The notes under the pieces are model-generated. The model was not told the origin of the DNA, searched no databases, and saw only the letters and a list, made by a program, of their open reading frames with translations. Below are positions 1 through 5,456 of a stretch of 7,940 nt of DNA, piece after piece. The stretch's first letter is position 1; each line of letters begins with the position of its first letter. Origin of the DNA: an uncultured Planctomycetaceae bacterium (GTDB lineage Bacteria > Planctomycetota > Planctomycetia > Pirellulales > Pirellulaceae); contig CAIYOB010001004.1 in assembly GCA_903927685.1 (NCBI GenBank), positions 1-7,940 on the forward strand. Direction: 5' to 3'. Position numbers and translations under genes: made by a program.

Positions 1-836
1 AGATGGCGATTAACATGGTCCGCGCGGGCGGCGAAGGCGGCTTCCTGGAAGATGCCTTGGAGCGAGTCTCGCAGTTCACCGAACAGCAGGAAGACCTCAA
101 GAGCCGGACGGCCGGCGCGCTGGCTTACCCGGTTTTCCTGGCCATCATCGGCAGTCTGGTCGTCGGCGGGCTGATCATCTTTTTCGTCCCGCGGTTCGCG
201 GCGATGTTTGACAGCCTGCGGCAGCGGGGCGAGTTGCCGGCGATGACCGACTGGCTGTTGTCGTTCAGCACCGTGTTGCGACGGTATGGGATTGTCGTTG
301 TCGCCGCCTTTGCGGTGGTCGTGGTGGTGCTCAAGCAGCAGTTGGAGACGGAACGCGGCAAGTGGTGGCGGGACTTTGTCAAGTTGCGCCTGCCGATGCT
401 GGGGCCCGTGTTCACCAGCCTGGCCGTGGCCCGTTTCTGCCGCGTGCTGGGTACGCTGCTGCACAACGGCGTGCCGATCCTGCGGTCGCTGCAGATCAGC
501 CGCATGGCCGCGGGCAATCGGATCTTGTCCGAGGCCGTCGCTAAAGCGTCGGAGAATATCTCGTCCGGCCAGTCGCTGGCAGCGCCGCTGGGCCGCTGCG
601 AACATTTTCCGATGACCGTCGTCGAGATGATCTCGGTGGCGGAAGAATCGAATACCCTGGATCAGGTGTTGATTGAAATTGCCGACGGCCTGGAACGGCG
701 CACCGTGCGGCGGTTGGACTTGGTGGTGCGTTTGCTGGAACCGATGATGCTGCTGGTCCTGGCCATCGTGGTCTTGTGTGTGGTGATTGCCCTGCTGATG
801 CCCGTGATCAAGATGAGCAGTACGCTGGGAAGATAG
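1..836 (+). CDS. gspF: T2SS inner-membrane platform protein GspF (5' end cut off by the window)
   Basis: GspF/PilC-family polytopic inner-membrane protein. It forms the platform that couples the GspE ATPase to pseudopilus assembly. The visible part is 277 codons and the family is usually about 400 residues, so roughly 120-150 N-terminal residues lie upstream. The ATG at base 3 is only an internal Met, because the reading starts inside the first T2SSF repeat (VRAGGEGGFLEDALERVSQF). Visible landmarks, numbered from that Met: a first hydrophobic segment at about 42-66, another at about 92-110, the second T2SSF repeat with RFCRVLGTLLHNGVPIL at about 142-158, the family signature ISVAEESNTLDQVL at about 210-223, and a C-terminal membrane segment LEPMMLLVLAIVVLCVVIAL followed by LMPVI. 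It ends 30 bp before gspG. A type IV pilus PilC is the alternative, but the gspG-M genes that follow argue for T2SS. Confidence 0.96.
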   Translation, partial: MAINMVRAGGEGGFLEDALERVSQFTEQQEDLKSRTAGALAYPVFLAIIGSLVVGGLIIFFVPRFAAMFDSLRQRGELPAMTDWLLSFSTVLRRYGIVVVAAFAVVVVVLKQQLETERGKWWRDFVKLRLPMLGPVFTSLAVARFCRVLGTLLHNGVPILRSLQISRMAAGNRILSEAVAKASENISSGQSLAAPLGRCEHFPMTVVEMISVAEESNTLDQVLIEIADGLERRTVRRLDLVVRLLEPMMLLVLAIVVLCVVIALLMPVIKMSSTLGR

Positions 837-852
837 CTCGTTTTTCGCCTTT

Positions 853-858
853 GGAGGA
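853..858 (+). promoter_or_regulatory. Ribosome binding site of gspG
   Basis: GGAGGA lies 8 nt before the ATG at 867. It decides the start. The in-frame TTG at 861 is only 2 nt from this motif, so the ATG two codons later is preferred. The rest of the 30-bp gspF-gspG gap shows no promoter-like or terminator-like sequence. Confidence 0.75.
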
Positions 859-866
859 GATTGCTG

Positions 867-1295
867 ATGACCAACCAACGGAAGCGCCGGGCGCGTCGCG
901 CCGGTTTTACTTTGATGGAAGTTCTCCTGGTGCTGGCGATCCTGGTGATCCTGGGTTCGATGGTCGGGATCTTCATCCAGAGCGCCCAGAAGGGCGCGTA
1001 TGAAGATCTGGCCCGGACGCAGATCAGCAGCTTCGAAGGTCAGTTGGAGGTATACCGCCTGAACATCGGCTCGTATCCGACGACCAACCAGGGGCTGGAA
1101 GCGCTGCGGCAACCGCCTGCTGACCTGAAGAACCCGGCCAAGTGGCGCGGCCCGTATGCCGCCAAGGAGATCCCCATGGATCCGTGGGGAAACCCCTACC
1201 AGTACGAATTGGTCGGCCCGGAGCAGGTCCGCATCTGGTCCTGGGGCAACGACAGTACGGACGGCACGGAAGATGACATTGCGAACACCCAGTGA
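867..1295 (+). CDS. gspG: Major pseudopilin GspG
   Basis: Main structural subunit of the periplasmic pseudopilus, 142 residues. The leader is a short basic MTNQRKRRARRAG. Prepilin peptidase would cut after Gly13, giving mature FTLMEVLLVLAILVILG with the conserved Glu at +5 (residue 18) and the hydrophobic helix at 14-35. GspG family hallmarks are present: YPTTNQGLEAL at 70-80, PPADLKNP at 83-90, DPWGNPYQY at 105-113, and a C-terminal loop at 123-140 with Asp129, Asp132, Asp136 and Asp137. That loop matches the calcium-binding end of known GspG proteins; the individual ligands are inferred by alignment from memory. Length is normal for the family. The ATG is supported by a strong ribosome binding site. 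The 3' end overlaps the gspH start by 23 bp. It is the only pseudopilin here with a leader of normal size and no palindrome. Confidence 0.97.
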   Translation: MTNQRKRRARRAGFTLMEVLLVLAILVILGSMVGIFIQSAQKGAYEDLARTQISSFEGQLEVYRLNIGSYPTTNQGLEALRQPPADLKNPAKWRGPYAAKEIPMDPWGNPYQYELVGPEQVRIWSWGNDSTDGTEDDIANTQ

Positions 1296-1974
1296 TTGCG
1301 GCCCGCCGCCGCTTTCCGTGTTGCGATCCGAAAGCCGCCGCCGGACGTCGCGCCGAGCGTTGTCTCTGTTGGAGATGATGCTGGTACTGGCCGTCCTGGT
1401 CGCGGTCGGAGCCATGGTCTTGCCGGCCCTGCACGGCCCGTTGGACGACCAGCGGCTGCTGAAGTCGGCGGACTTGATCCGCGCGCAATGGACGCGGGCC
1501 CGCGTGACCGCGATGAGGAACGGGCGGATGTATGTCTTCCGCTATGTGACCGCCACGGACCAGTACGCCATCGAGCCGTGGTCGGGTGAAGTGGATGCCA
1601 CCGAGGCGTCCCAGGAGGCGCTGACCTTGGACACCCAGCAGTCGCTGGCGATCGATCCCGAGATCGACCAGAAGCGGCACTTGCTGGGCGTGTCCGGCCA
1701 ACGGTTGCCGGAGGGCGTCCAATTCTTCCTGGGCGAAACGCAAGCCGACACCCGATTGGATCAGGCAGGTACGGATGGAGCCGTGGCGACTGGGGACAAC
1801 GCGGTGCCGCCGATCGTGTTCTATCCGGACGGCTCGACGTCGGACGCGCGGTTGGTGCTGACGAACGAGCGGTTGTTTGTCGAGATCACCCTGCGGGGCC
1901 TGACGGGGATGGTCCGCGTTAGCGAGTTATTGACTTCGGAAGAGCTTTCCGCGCGGGGAGGAGTGACCCAGTGA
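1273..1974 (+). CDS. gspH: Minor pseudopilin GspH
   Basis: GspH/FimT-type minor pseudopilin, 233 residues from the ATG chosen here, part of the pseudopilus tip or shaft. The Arg-rich leader of 29 residues ends SRRRTSRRA. Mature LSLLEMMLVLAVLVAVGAMVL has Glu at +5 (residue 34) but Ala instead of Gly at -1. The soluble domain has the GspH pattern: an early helix with QWTRARVTAMRNGRMYVF at about 72-89, then IVFYPDGSTSDARLVL at 181-196 and LRGLTGMVRV at 207-216. The start is uncertain. ATG 1273 overlaps gspG by 23 bp and has no well-spaced Shine-Dalgarno; TTG 1279, 6 nt after GGAAG, and GTG 1318 are in-frame alternatives. None changes the mature protein. Reinitiation after gspG termination is likely. 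Confidence 0.88.
   Translation: MTLRTPSDCGPPPLSVLRSESRRRTSRRALSLLEMMLVLAVLVAVGAMVLPALHGPLDDQRLLKSADLIRAQWTRARVTAMRNGRMYVFRYVTATDQYAIEPWSGEVDATEASQEALTLDTQQSLAIDPEIDQKRHLLGVSGQRLPEGVQFFLGETQADTRLDQAGTDGAVATGDNAVPPIVFYPDGSTSDARLVLTNERLFVEITLRGLTGMVRVSELLTSEELSARGGVTQ
1957..1963 (+). promoter_or_regulatory. Ribosome binding site of gspI
   Basis: GGAGGAG within the last codons of gspH, 7 nt before GTG 1971. It matters because it fixes the gspI start upstream of the repeat-derived leader. The unusual 56-residue leader is therefore very probably translated and is not an artefact of choosing a distal start. Confidence 0.8.
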
Positions 1975-2591
1975 AACGTGGCAGCCCAATTCCCGCCGGG
2001 CGATTCGGGAACTCCAAGCCAGGGGCGGCGTTCGACCACAGCCCGCACGCACAGCGGGCGGTCCGGACTGTGGGACGGATTGCCAATCCGTCCTACGGGA
2101 ATGCGTACGCTCCGCCGACGAACTCGCACCGCCGCGGCTTGTCGCTGCTGGAAGTCATCCTGGCCATTGCCGTGCTGGGCGGCAGCATGGCGGTGATCGG
2201 CGAGTTGGTGCGGATGGGGGTGTGGAACGCCGAGGAAGCCCGCGAACTGACCAAGGCCCAATTGCTGTGCGAAGGCAAGCTGGAGGAAATCGCCGCCGGG
2301 ATCACGCCGCTGGAGTCGGCGGCGGACACGGCCTTTGAACTCGATCCCGAATGGTCCTACACGATCGAGACCGGAACGCTCGATCAACAGGGACTGATCC
2401 AGGTCCGAGTCACCGTCCAGCAGGTCGAATCGGAGCGCCTATATCCGCTGACGTTCACGCTGACTCGCTGGATCCTGGATCCCAGCCTGACCTCCGGCGA
2501 AACGACCGGCGAAACCTCCGGCGAGACCTCGACCGAGACCACCACGGGGGGCCAGACAGACACGTCTGGCAGCAGCAATGCTACGCCGTAA
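1971..2591 (+). CDS. gspI: Minor pseudopilin GspI with repeat-inflated leader
   Basis: GspI-type minor pseudopilin, 206 residues, starting at GTG and overlapping the gspH stop by 4 bp (GTGA). The cleavage site HRRG|LSLLEVILAIAVLGG puts Gly56 at -1 and Glu61 at +5. The leader is therefore 56 residues, far longer than usual, and residues 22-42 are encoded by palindromic DNA, including VGRIANPSY at 34-42. After the membrane helix come the GspI-like stretches AQLLCEGKLEEIAAGITPLE at 96-115, WSYTIETG at 128-135 and GLIQVRVTVQ at 141-150. The pseudopilin domain ends near residue 168. The remaining 35 or so residues form a Ser/Thr/Gly/Glu tail with four tetrapeptide repeats, probably disordered. GspI normally partners GspJ and GspK at the pseudopilus tip. 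Assignment rests on motif and gene order. Confidence 0.92.
   Translation: MKRGSPIPAGRFGNSKPGAAFDHSPHAQRAVRTVGRIANPSYGNAYAPPTNSHRRGLSLLEVILAIAVLGGSMAVIGELVRMGVWNAEEARELTKAQLLCEGKLEEIAAGITPLESAADTAFELDPEWSYTIETGTLDQQGLIQVRVTVQQVESERLYPLTFTLTRWILDPSLTSGETTGETSGETSTETTTGGQTDTSGSSNATP
2036..2096. repeat. Compound palindromic repeat inside the gspI leader codons
   Basis: Two adjoining inverted repeats. The first has outer arms CCACAG (2036-2041) and CTGTGG (2068-2073) and inner arms CCCGC (2042-2046) and GCGGG (2054-2058). The second spans 2070-2096 around a centre at 2083, with perfect 10-bp arms GGACGGATTG and CAATCCGTCC. These extend to 13 positions when one G.T wobble is allowed. The second unit is 27 bp and is read exactly as nine whole codons, V34 to Y42 of GspI. 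The two units share four bases (2070-2073). I recall GGACGGATT-centred palindromes as a dispersed planctomycete repeat; I could not search for copies. Confidence 0.85.
2493..2540 (+). repeat. Degenerate 12-bp tandem repeat in the gspI 3' end
   Basis: Four consecutive 12-bp units of the form TCCGGCGAAACG, ACCGGCGAAACC, TCCGGCGAGACC, TCGACCGAGACC. They encode SGET, TGET, SGET, STET in the C-terminal tail of GspI. Unit length is a multiple of three, so copy-number change by slippage would lengthen or shorten the tail without a frameshift. Confidence 0.75.
2551..2570. repeat. Short inverted repeat just before the gspJ start
   Basis: Perfect 7-bp arms GCCAGAC and GTCTGGC with a 6-nt loop, lying in the gspI tail codons and ending 7 nt before the gspJ ATG. 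It occupies the place where a gspJ ribosome binding site would be expected, and no Shine-Dalgarno is visible there. It could help make gspJ translation depend on ribosomes leaving gspI, but a chance hairpin in GC-rich DNA is also possible. Confidence 0.45.
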
Positions 2592-3822
2592 GGACCGTTC
2601 GAGAAACAAGTGGCGTAAGCTTCCAGCTTGCGATGCTGCTTGGTACCGCAAGCTGGAAGCTTACGCCACGGAGACCGGGGCTAACGTCCGTCCCGCGCGT
2701 CCCGCGATGACGCTCCTCGAGGTGCTCTTGGCGCTGGGGCTGACCGGCGTGGTCATGGTCGTCATCAGCATGGCCATTCACCTGCACTTGATCACCGTCG
2801 ATACCCGCCGGGCCGACATCGAACATGCGCAGGTGGCCCGCGGGGTCCTGCAGTACATCGCCGCCGACATTCGCAACACCGTCTGGTACGAACCGCTGGA
2901 CATGTCCGCCCTGGCCGACGTGACCGCCGTGAGCGGGACCGGCGGAAACTCGAATTCGAACGACCAGAGTACCGGCAACCAGGATTCGTCGAACGATCAA
3001 ACGCAGACCAACCAAACGCAGGCCGACCAGTCGTCCTCCGGCGCGGGAGCGACTCAGCCCGTCGAAGAAGCCACGGATACCTCAAGCCTGGAGGACATGG
3101 CCGGCTCGGACCTCTTGGGCGACCTAGGGCTGGACACGGAACCGTCCGAGAATACGACCGATATCGCCAGCACGGTGGCGCCGACCAGCGTGCCCGGTTT
3201 GTACGGCAACCAGTACGAGTTGCGACTCGACTGCAGCCGCCTGCCGCGGGTGGACCAGTATTCCGCGATGTACACCCAGACGAGCGAAGGTGTCGCCCCG
3301 AGCATTCCCAGCGACGTGAAAAACGTGTCCTACTTCCTACAGACCGCCGATTCATCGCAGGCCAGCGTGACCTCGCCCACGGGGACCTCGGCGATGGGTC
3401 TGGTCCGCCGCGAGATGGATCGGGCGGCCGCAAGTTTCGCATCCCAGGACGGCAGTCTGGATGCCTCTGAGCATCCCGGCAATGTGCTGGCTGCCGAAGT
3501 CAACTATCTCGAATTCCGCTACTGGGACGGCACGACCTGGTACACCGAGTGGGATTCCGAGCAGATGGGCGGGCTGCCGACGGCGATCGAGATTACGGTC
3601 GGCATCGATCCGACCGCTGGCCAGAACTTGGAAGACATGGACGTCAAGGCCGTGACGGACTTGGATAGCACCGACATGAACCAGTACCTGTATCGGTTGA
3701 CGGTCCACTTGCCGGTCGCCAAACCGCTGGTGACGGACGAGTCCACCGACTTGACTGGCGAAATGTCGAGCGACACGGGAGCCACATCGGGGACCGGTAC
3801 GACGGGGGAGACGACGCCATGA
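2578..3822 (+). CDS. gspJ: Minor pseudopilin GspJ with leader palindrome and internal low-complexity insert
   Basis: GspJ-type minor pseudopilin, 414 residues against about 200 in typical family members. The ATG overlaps gspI by 14 bp. There is no other usual start codon before ATG 2707, which would leave no leader, so translation must cross the palindrome. Leader of 43 residues, with 11-31 encoded by the 60-bp inverted repeat. Cleavage site VRPARPA|MTLLEVLLALGLTG has Ala43 at -1 and Glu48 at +5. The first helix continues to QYIAADIRNTVWYEPLD at 92-108. Residues about 118-197 are a Ser/Asn/Gln/Thr/Asp-rich insert, probably disordered. The pseudopilin fold resumes at NQYELRLDCS, with the GspJ signature FRYWDGTTWYTEWDSE at 313-328 followed by LPTAIEITV. 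A Thr/Ser/Gly/Glu tail ends the protein. GspJ normally binds GspI and GspK at the tip. Confidence 0.92.
   Translation: MLRRKDRSRNKWRKLPACDAAWYRKLEAYATETGANVRPARPAMTLLEVLLALGLTGVVMVVISMAIHLHLITVDTRRADIEHAQVARGVLQYIAADIRNTVWYEPLDMSALADVTAVSGTGGNSNSNDQSTGNQDSSNDQTQTNQTQADQSSSGAGATQPVEEATDTSSLEDMAGSDLLGDLGLDTEPSENTTDIASTVAPTSVPGLYGNQYELRLDCSRLPRVDQYSAMYTQTSEGVAPSIPSDVKNVSYFLQTADSSQASVTSPTGTSAMGLVRREMDRAAASFASQDGSLDASEHPGNVLAAEVNYLEFRYWDGTTWYTEWDSEQMGGLPTAIEITVGIDPTAGQNLEDMDVKAVTDLDSTDMNQYLYRLTVHLPVAKPLVTDESTDLTGEMSSDTGATSGTGTTGETTP
2610..2669. repeat. 60-bp perfect inverted repeat inside the gspJ leader codons
   Basis: Two perfectly complementary 23-bp arms, 2610-2632 and 2647-2669, separated by a 14-nt loop (ATGCTGCTTGGTAC). 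The left arm begins GTGGCGTAAGCTTCC and the right arm ends GGAAGCTTACGCCAC. The length is exactly 60 bp, so it keeps the frame. It is read as part of K11 through T31 of GspJ. It begins 32 nt after the A of the start codon. I recall the arm sequence as a recurrent planctomycete intergenic repeat (antisense reading FQLA and SWKLTP), but this is from memory. Confidence 0.92.
3806..3810 (+). promoter_or_regulatory. Ribosome binding site of gspK
   Basis: GGGAG at the end of gspJ, 8 nt before ATG 3819. It favours this ATG over the in-frame ATG at 3825, which would be 14 nt away. Both starts lie upstream of the leader palindrome. Confidence 0.65.
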
Positions 3823-5438
3823 AGATGTCGAGGCGGCGATCGCTTCCACGTAGTCCGGTCGCTCCGAGACCGGGGATCGCGTCTCGGAGGGACGCGGCTA
3901 CGTGTCGCCACGCTGCACAACGCCGAGGCGTCGTGCTGGTGGTGGTCGCCGTGTTGGCGCTGGCCGCCTATGCCTTACACGACGTGATGTTCGCCGAAAA
4001 CGAAGTCACGCAGATGTCCGGCAAGCGGATCCAGGCGTACTCGCTGGCCGCCTCGGGTGTGGCGCACCTGCAGGTCTTCCTGATGCAGGATGCGGCGACC
4101 CAGGTGGAAGCCGGCGGGCGATACAATAATCCCAGCTTTCAGGCGGTCACCGTGGTTCAGGAGGAGGGCGAGACCGACGTCGGGCGATTCACCGTGGTCG
4201 CTCCCGCGCTGGATACCGAGGGCAACGCGTCGGGCGTCCGCTATGGGGTCGAGGACGAATCCGGACGGCTCAACCTGAACGCCTTGACCTGGATCGAGAC
4301 CCAGGCCAAAGCGTTGGGACAGGAGACGGCGGGCCGCGATCTGCTGATGGCCTTGCCGGGCATGACCGAGGAAGTCGCCGACGCCATCCTGGACTGGCTG
4401 GACGAGGACGAAGAGGCGCGCGAGTACGGGGCCGAATCCGACTATTACTCCAGTCTGAGTCCCGGCTACTCGTGCCGCAACGGTCAGCTCGAGACCGTCG
4501 AGGAGCTGCTGCTGGTCCGGGGCGTGACTCCGCAGCTGCTGTTCGGCGCTGACGTCAATCGCAACGGCATCATCGATGACGGCGAGCTGGAACAGTCGGG
4601 CGTGGCGATGACCGACACGGAAACCATCACGACGGGCTGGGCGGGCCAGTTGACGCTGTACAGCAAGGAGAGCAACCTGACCGCCGAGGGCTTGCCGCGT
4701 ATCAATTTGAACGAAGACGACCTGCAGACGCTGTACGATTCGCTGGTCGAGGTGCTGCCGGAAGAGTGGGCCGTGTTCATTGTCGCCTATCGCCAGAACG
4801 GCGAATACACCGGCAGCGAGGCGGGCGAAGCGTACTCCAGCGGCGAACTGGACCTGTCGCAGGAGGGCAAGACCAAGTTCACCCAAGTCCTGGACCTGAT
4901 CGGCAAGAAGACGCAGGTCAAATTCAAAGGCGCCGAGGAAGCCAAGGTCCTGCAGTCGCCGTTCGCCGAGGACCTGGTGTCGATGGGCACCTACATGTCG
5001 GACCTGGTCGAGCAGGTCACGGTCGTCACGGCCGAGGTCATCCCGGGCCGGATCAACGTCAACCAGGCGTCGCGGGACGTCCTGGCGGGGATCCCCGGCA
5101 TGACGGACGAGGTCGTCGAGCAGATCCTGAGCCAGCGGAACCCGGATCCCACTGCGGACGGGACGGAAATGAACCATGAGACCTGGCTGCTGACGCAAGG
5201 GCTGGTGACGCTGGACGAGATGCGGTCGCTGTCGCCCTTTGTGTGCGCCAGCGGATCGGTGTATCGCGCCCAAGTGATCGGTTATTACGATGACGGCCGG
5301 GCGGCCTGCCGGCTGGAAGTGGTTTTGGACGCTACCCAGCAGCCGGCCAGCGTATTACTGTGGAGAGACATCAGCCACCTCGGACGCGGCTATTCCCTGG
5401 AGACTCTGGGAGTGGCCGCCACGGCGGAGGGAACGTAA
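3819..5438 (+). CDS. gspK: Large minor pseudopilin GspK (pseudopilus tip)
   Basis: GspK caps the pseudopilus together with GspI and GspJ. It is 539 residues, against about 320-330 in proteobacteria. ATG overlaps the gspJ stop by 4 bp. The 37-residue leader, of which 10-29 is palindrome-encoded, ends HAAQRRG before VVLVVVAVLALAAYALHDV. Position +5 is Val rather than Glu; loss of that Glu is usual for GspK. The GspK core follows: YGVEDESGRLNLNAL at 142-156, LMALPGMTEEVADAILDWLD at 176-195, YGAESDYYSSLSPGY at 203-217 and VEELLLVRGV at 227-236. Next is an EF-hand-like loop, DVNRNGIIDDGE, at 245-256, then LPRINLNEDDL. A second helix-hairpin-helix-like unit, RINVNQASRDVLAGIPGMTD, is at 411-430. The extra C-terminal part is typical of the planctomycete forms I recall. 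An 18-bp gap separates it from gspL. Confidence 0.93.
   Translation: MKMSRRRSLPRSPVAPRPGIASRRDAATCRHAAQRRGVVLVVVAVLALAAYALHDVMFAENEVTQMSGKRIQAYSLAASGVAHLQVFLMQDAATQVEAGGRYNNPSFQAVTVVQEEGETDVGRFTVVAPALDTEGNASGVRYGVEDESGRLNLNALTWIETQAKALGQETAGRDLLMALPGMTEEVADAILDWLDEDEEAREYGAESDYYSSLSPGYSCRNGQLETVEELLLVRGVTPQLLFGADVNRNGIIDDGELEQSGVAMTDTETITTGWAGQLTLYSKESNLTAEGLPRINLNEDDLQTLYDSLVEVLPEEWAVFIVAYRQNGEYTGSEAGEAYSSGELDLSQEGKTKFTQVLDLIGKKTQVKFKGAEEAKVLQSPFAEDLVSMGTYMSDLVEQVTVVTAEVIPGRINVNQASRDVLAGIPGMTDEVVEQILSQRNPDPTADGTEMNHETWLLTQGLVTLDEMRSLSPFVCASGSVYRAQVIGYYDDGRAACRLEVVLDATQQPASVLLWRDISHLGRGYSLETLGVAATAEGT
3847..3904. repeat. 58-bp imperfect inverted repeat inside the gspK leader codons
   Basis: Arms of 24 bp, 3847-3870 and 3881-3904, with a 10-nt loop (CGGGGATCGC). 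Twenty of 24 positions pair. The outer 7 bp (CACGTAG/CTACGTG) and the inner 9 bp (CTCCGAGAC/GTCTCGGAG) are perfect and the mismatches sit between them. It is read as P10 through C29 of GspK and begins 28 nt after the start of the ATG. Its sequence is unrelated to the repeats in gspI and gspJ. The clustered mismatches suggest an older or more degenerate insertion than the perfect one in gspJ. Confidence 0.83.
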
Positions 5439-5456
5439 CGCAAGAAAAGCTAAACT

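Noticed and set aside
861..866. TTG 861 as the gspG start
   Set aside because: It is only 2 nt from the GGAGGA motif, while ATG 867 is correctly spaced.
1311..1335. Inverted repeat GCTTTC/GAAAGC in the gspH leader as a fourth leader palindrome
   Set aside because: The arms are only 6 bp with a 13-nt loop in GC-rich sequence. That is expected by chance, so the leader-palindrome claim is limited to gspI, gspJ and gspK.
1990..2011. Inverted repeat TTCCCG/CGGGAA near the gspI start
   Set aside because: Short arms with a 10-nt loop. It may belong to a larger repeat covering the gspI leader, but I cannot support that from one copy.
2551..2669. The two hairpins at the gspI-gspJ junction as a transcription terminator
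   Set aside because: No T tract follows either stem, both lie in translated codons, and essential downstream T2SS genes overlap on the same strand.
2351..2710. A 119-codon plus-strand frame whose product contains FQLA and SWKLTP strings
   Set aside because: The strings come from reading the 60-bp palindrome in another frame. Such peptides are common as spurious predictions around this repeat and there is no separate gene.
3975..5273. A 432-codon open frame on the minus strand opposite gspK
   Set aside because: It is a GC-rich antisense shadow. The plus strand encodes a coherent GspK with family motifs over the same span, and the antisense product has no recognisable domain or ribosome binding site.
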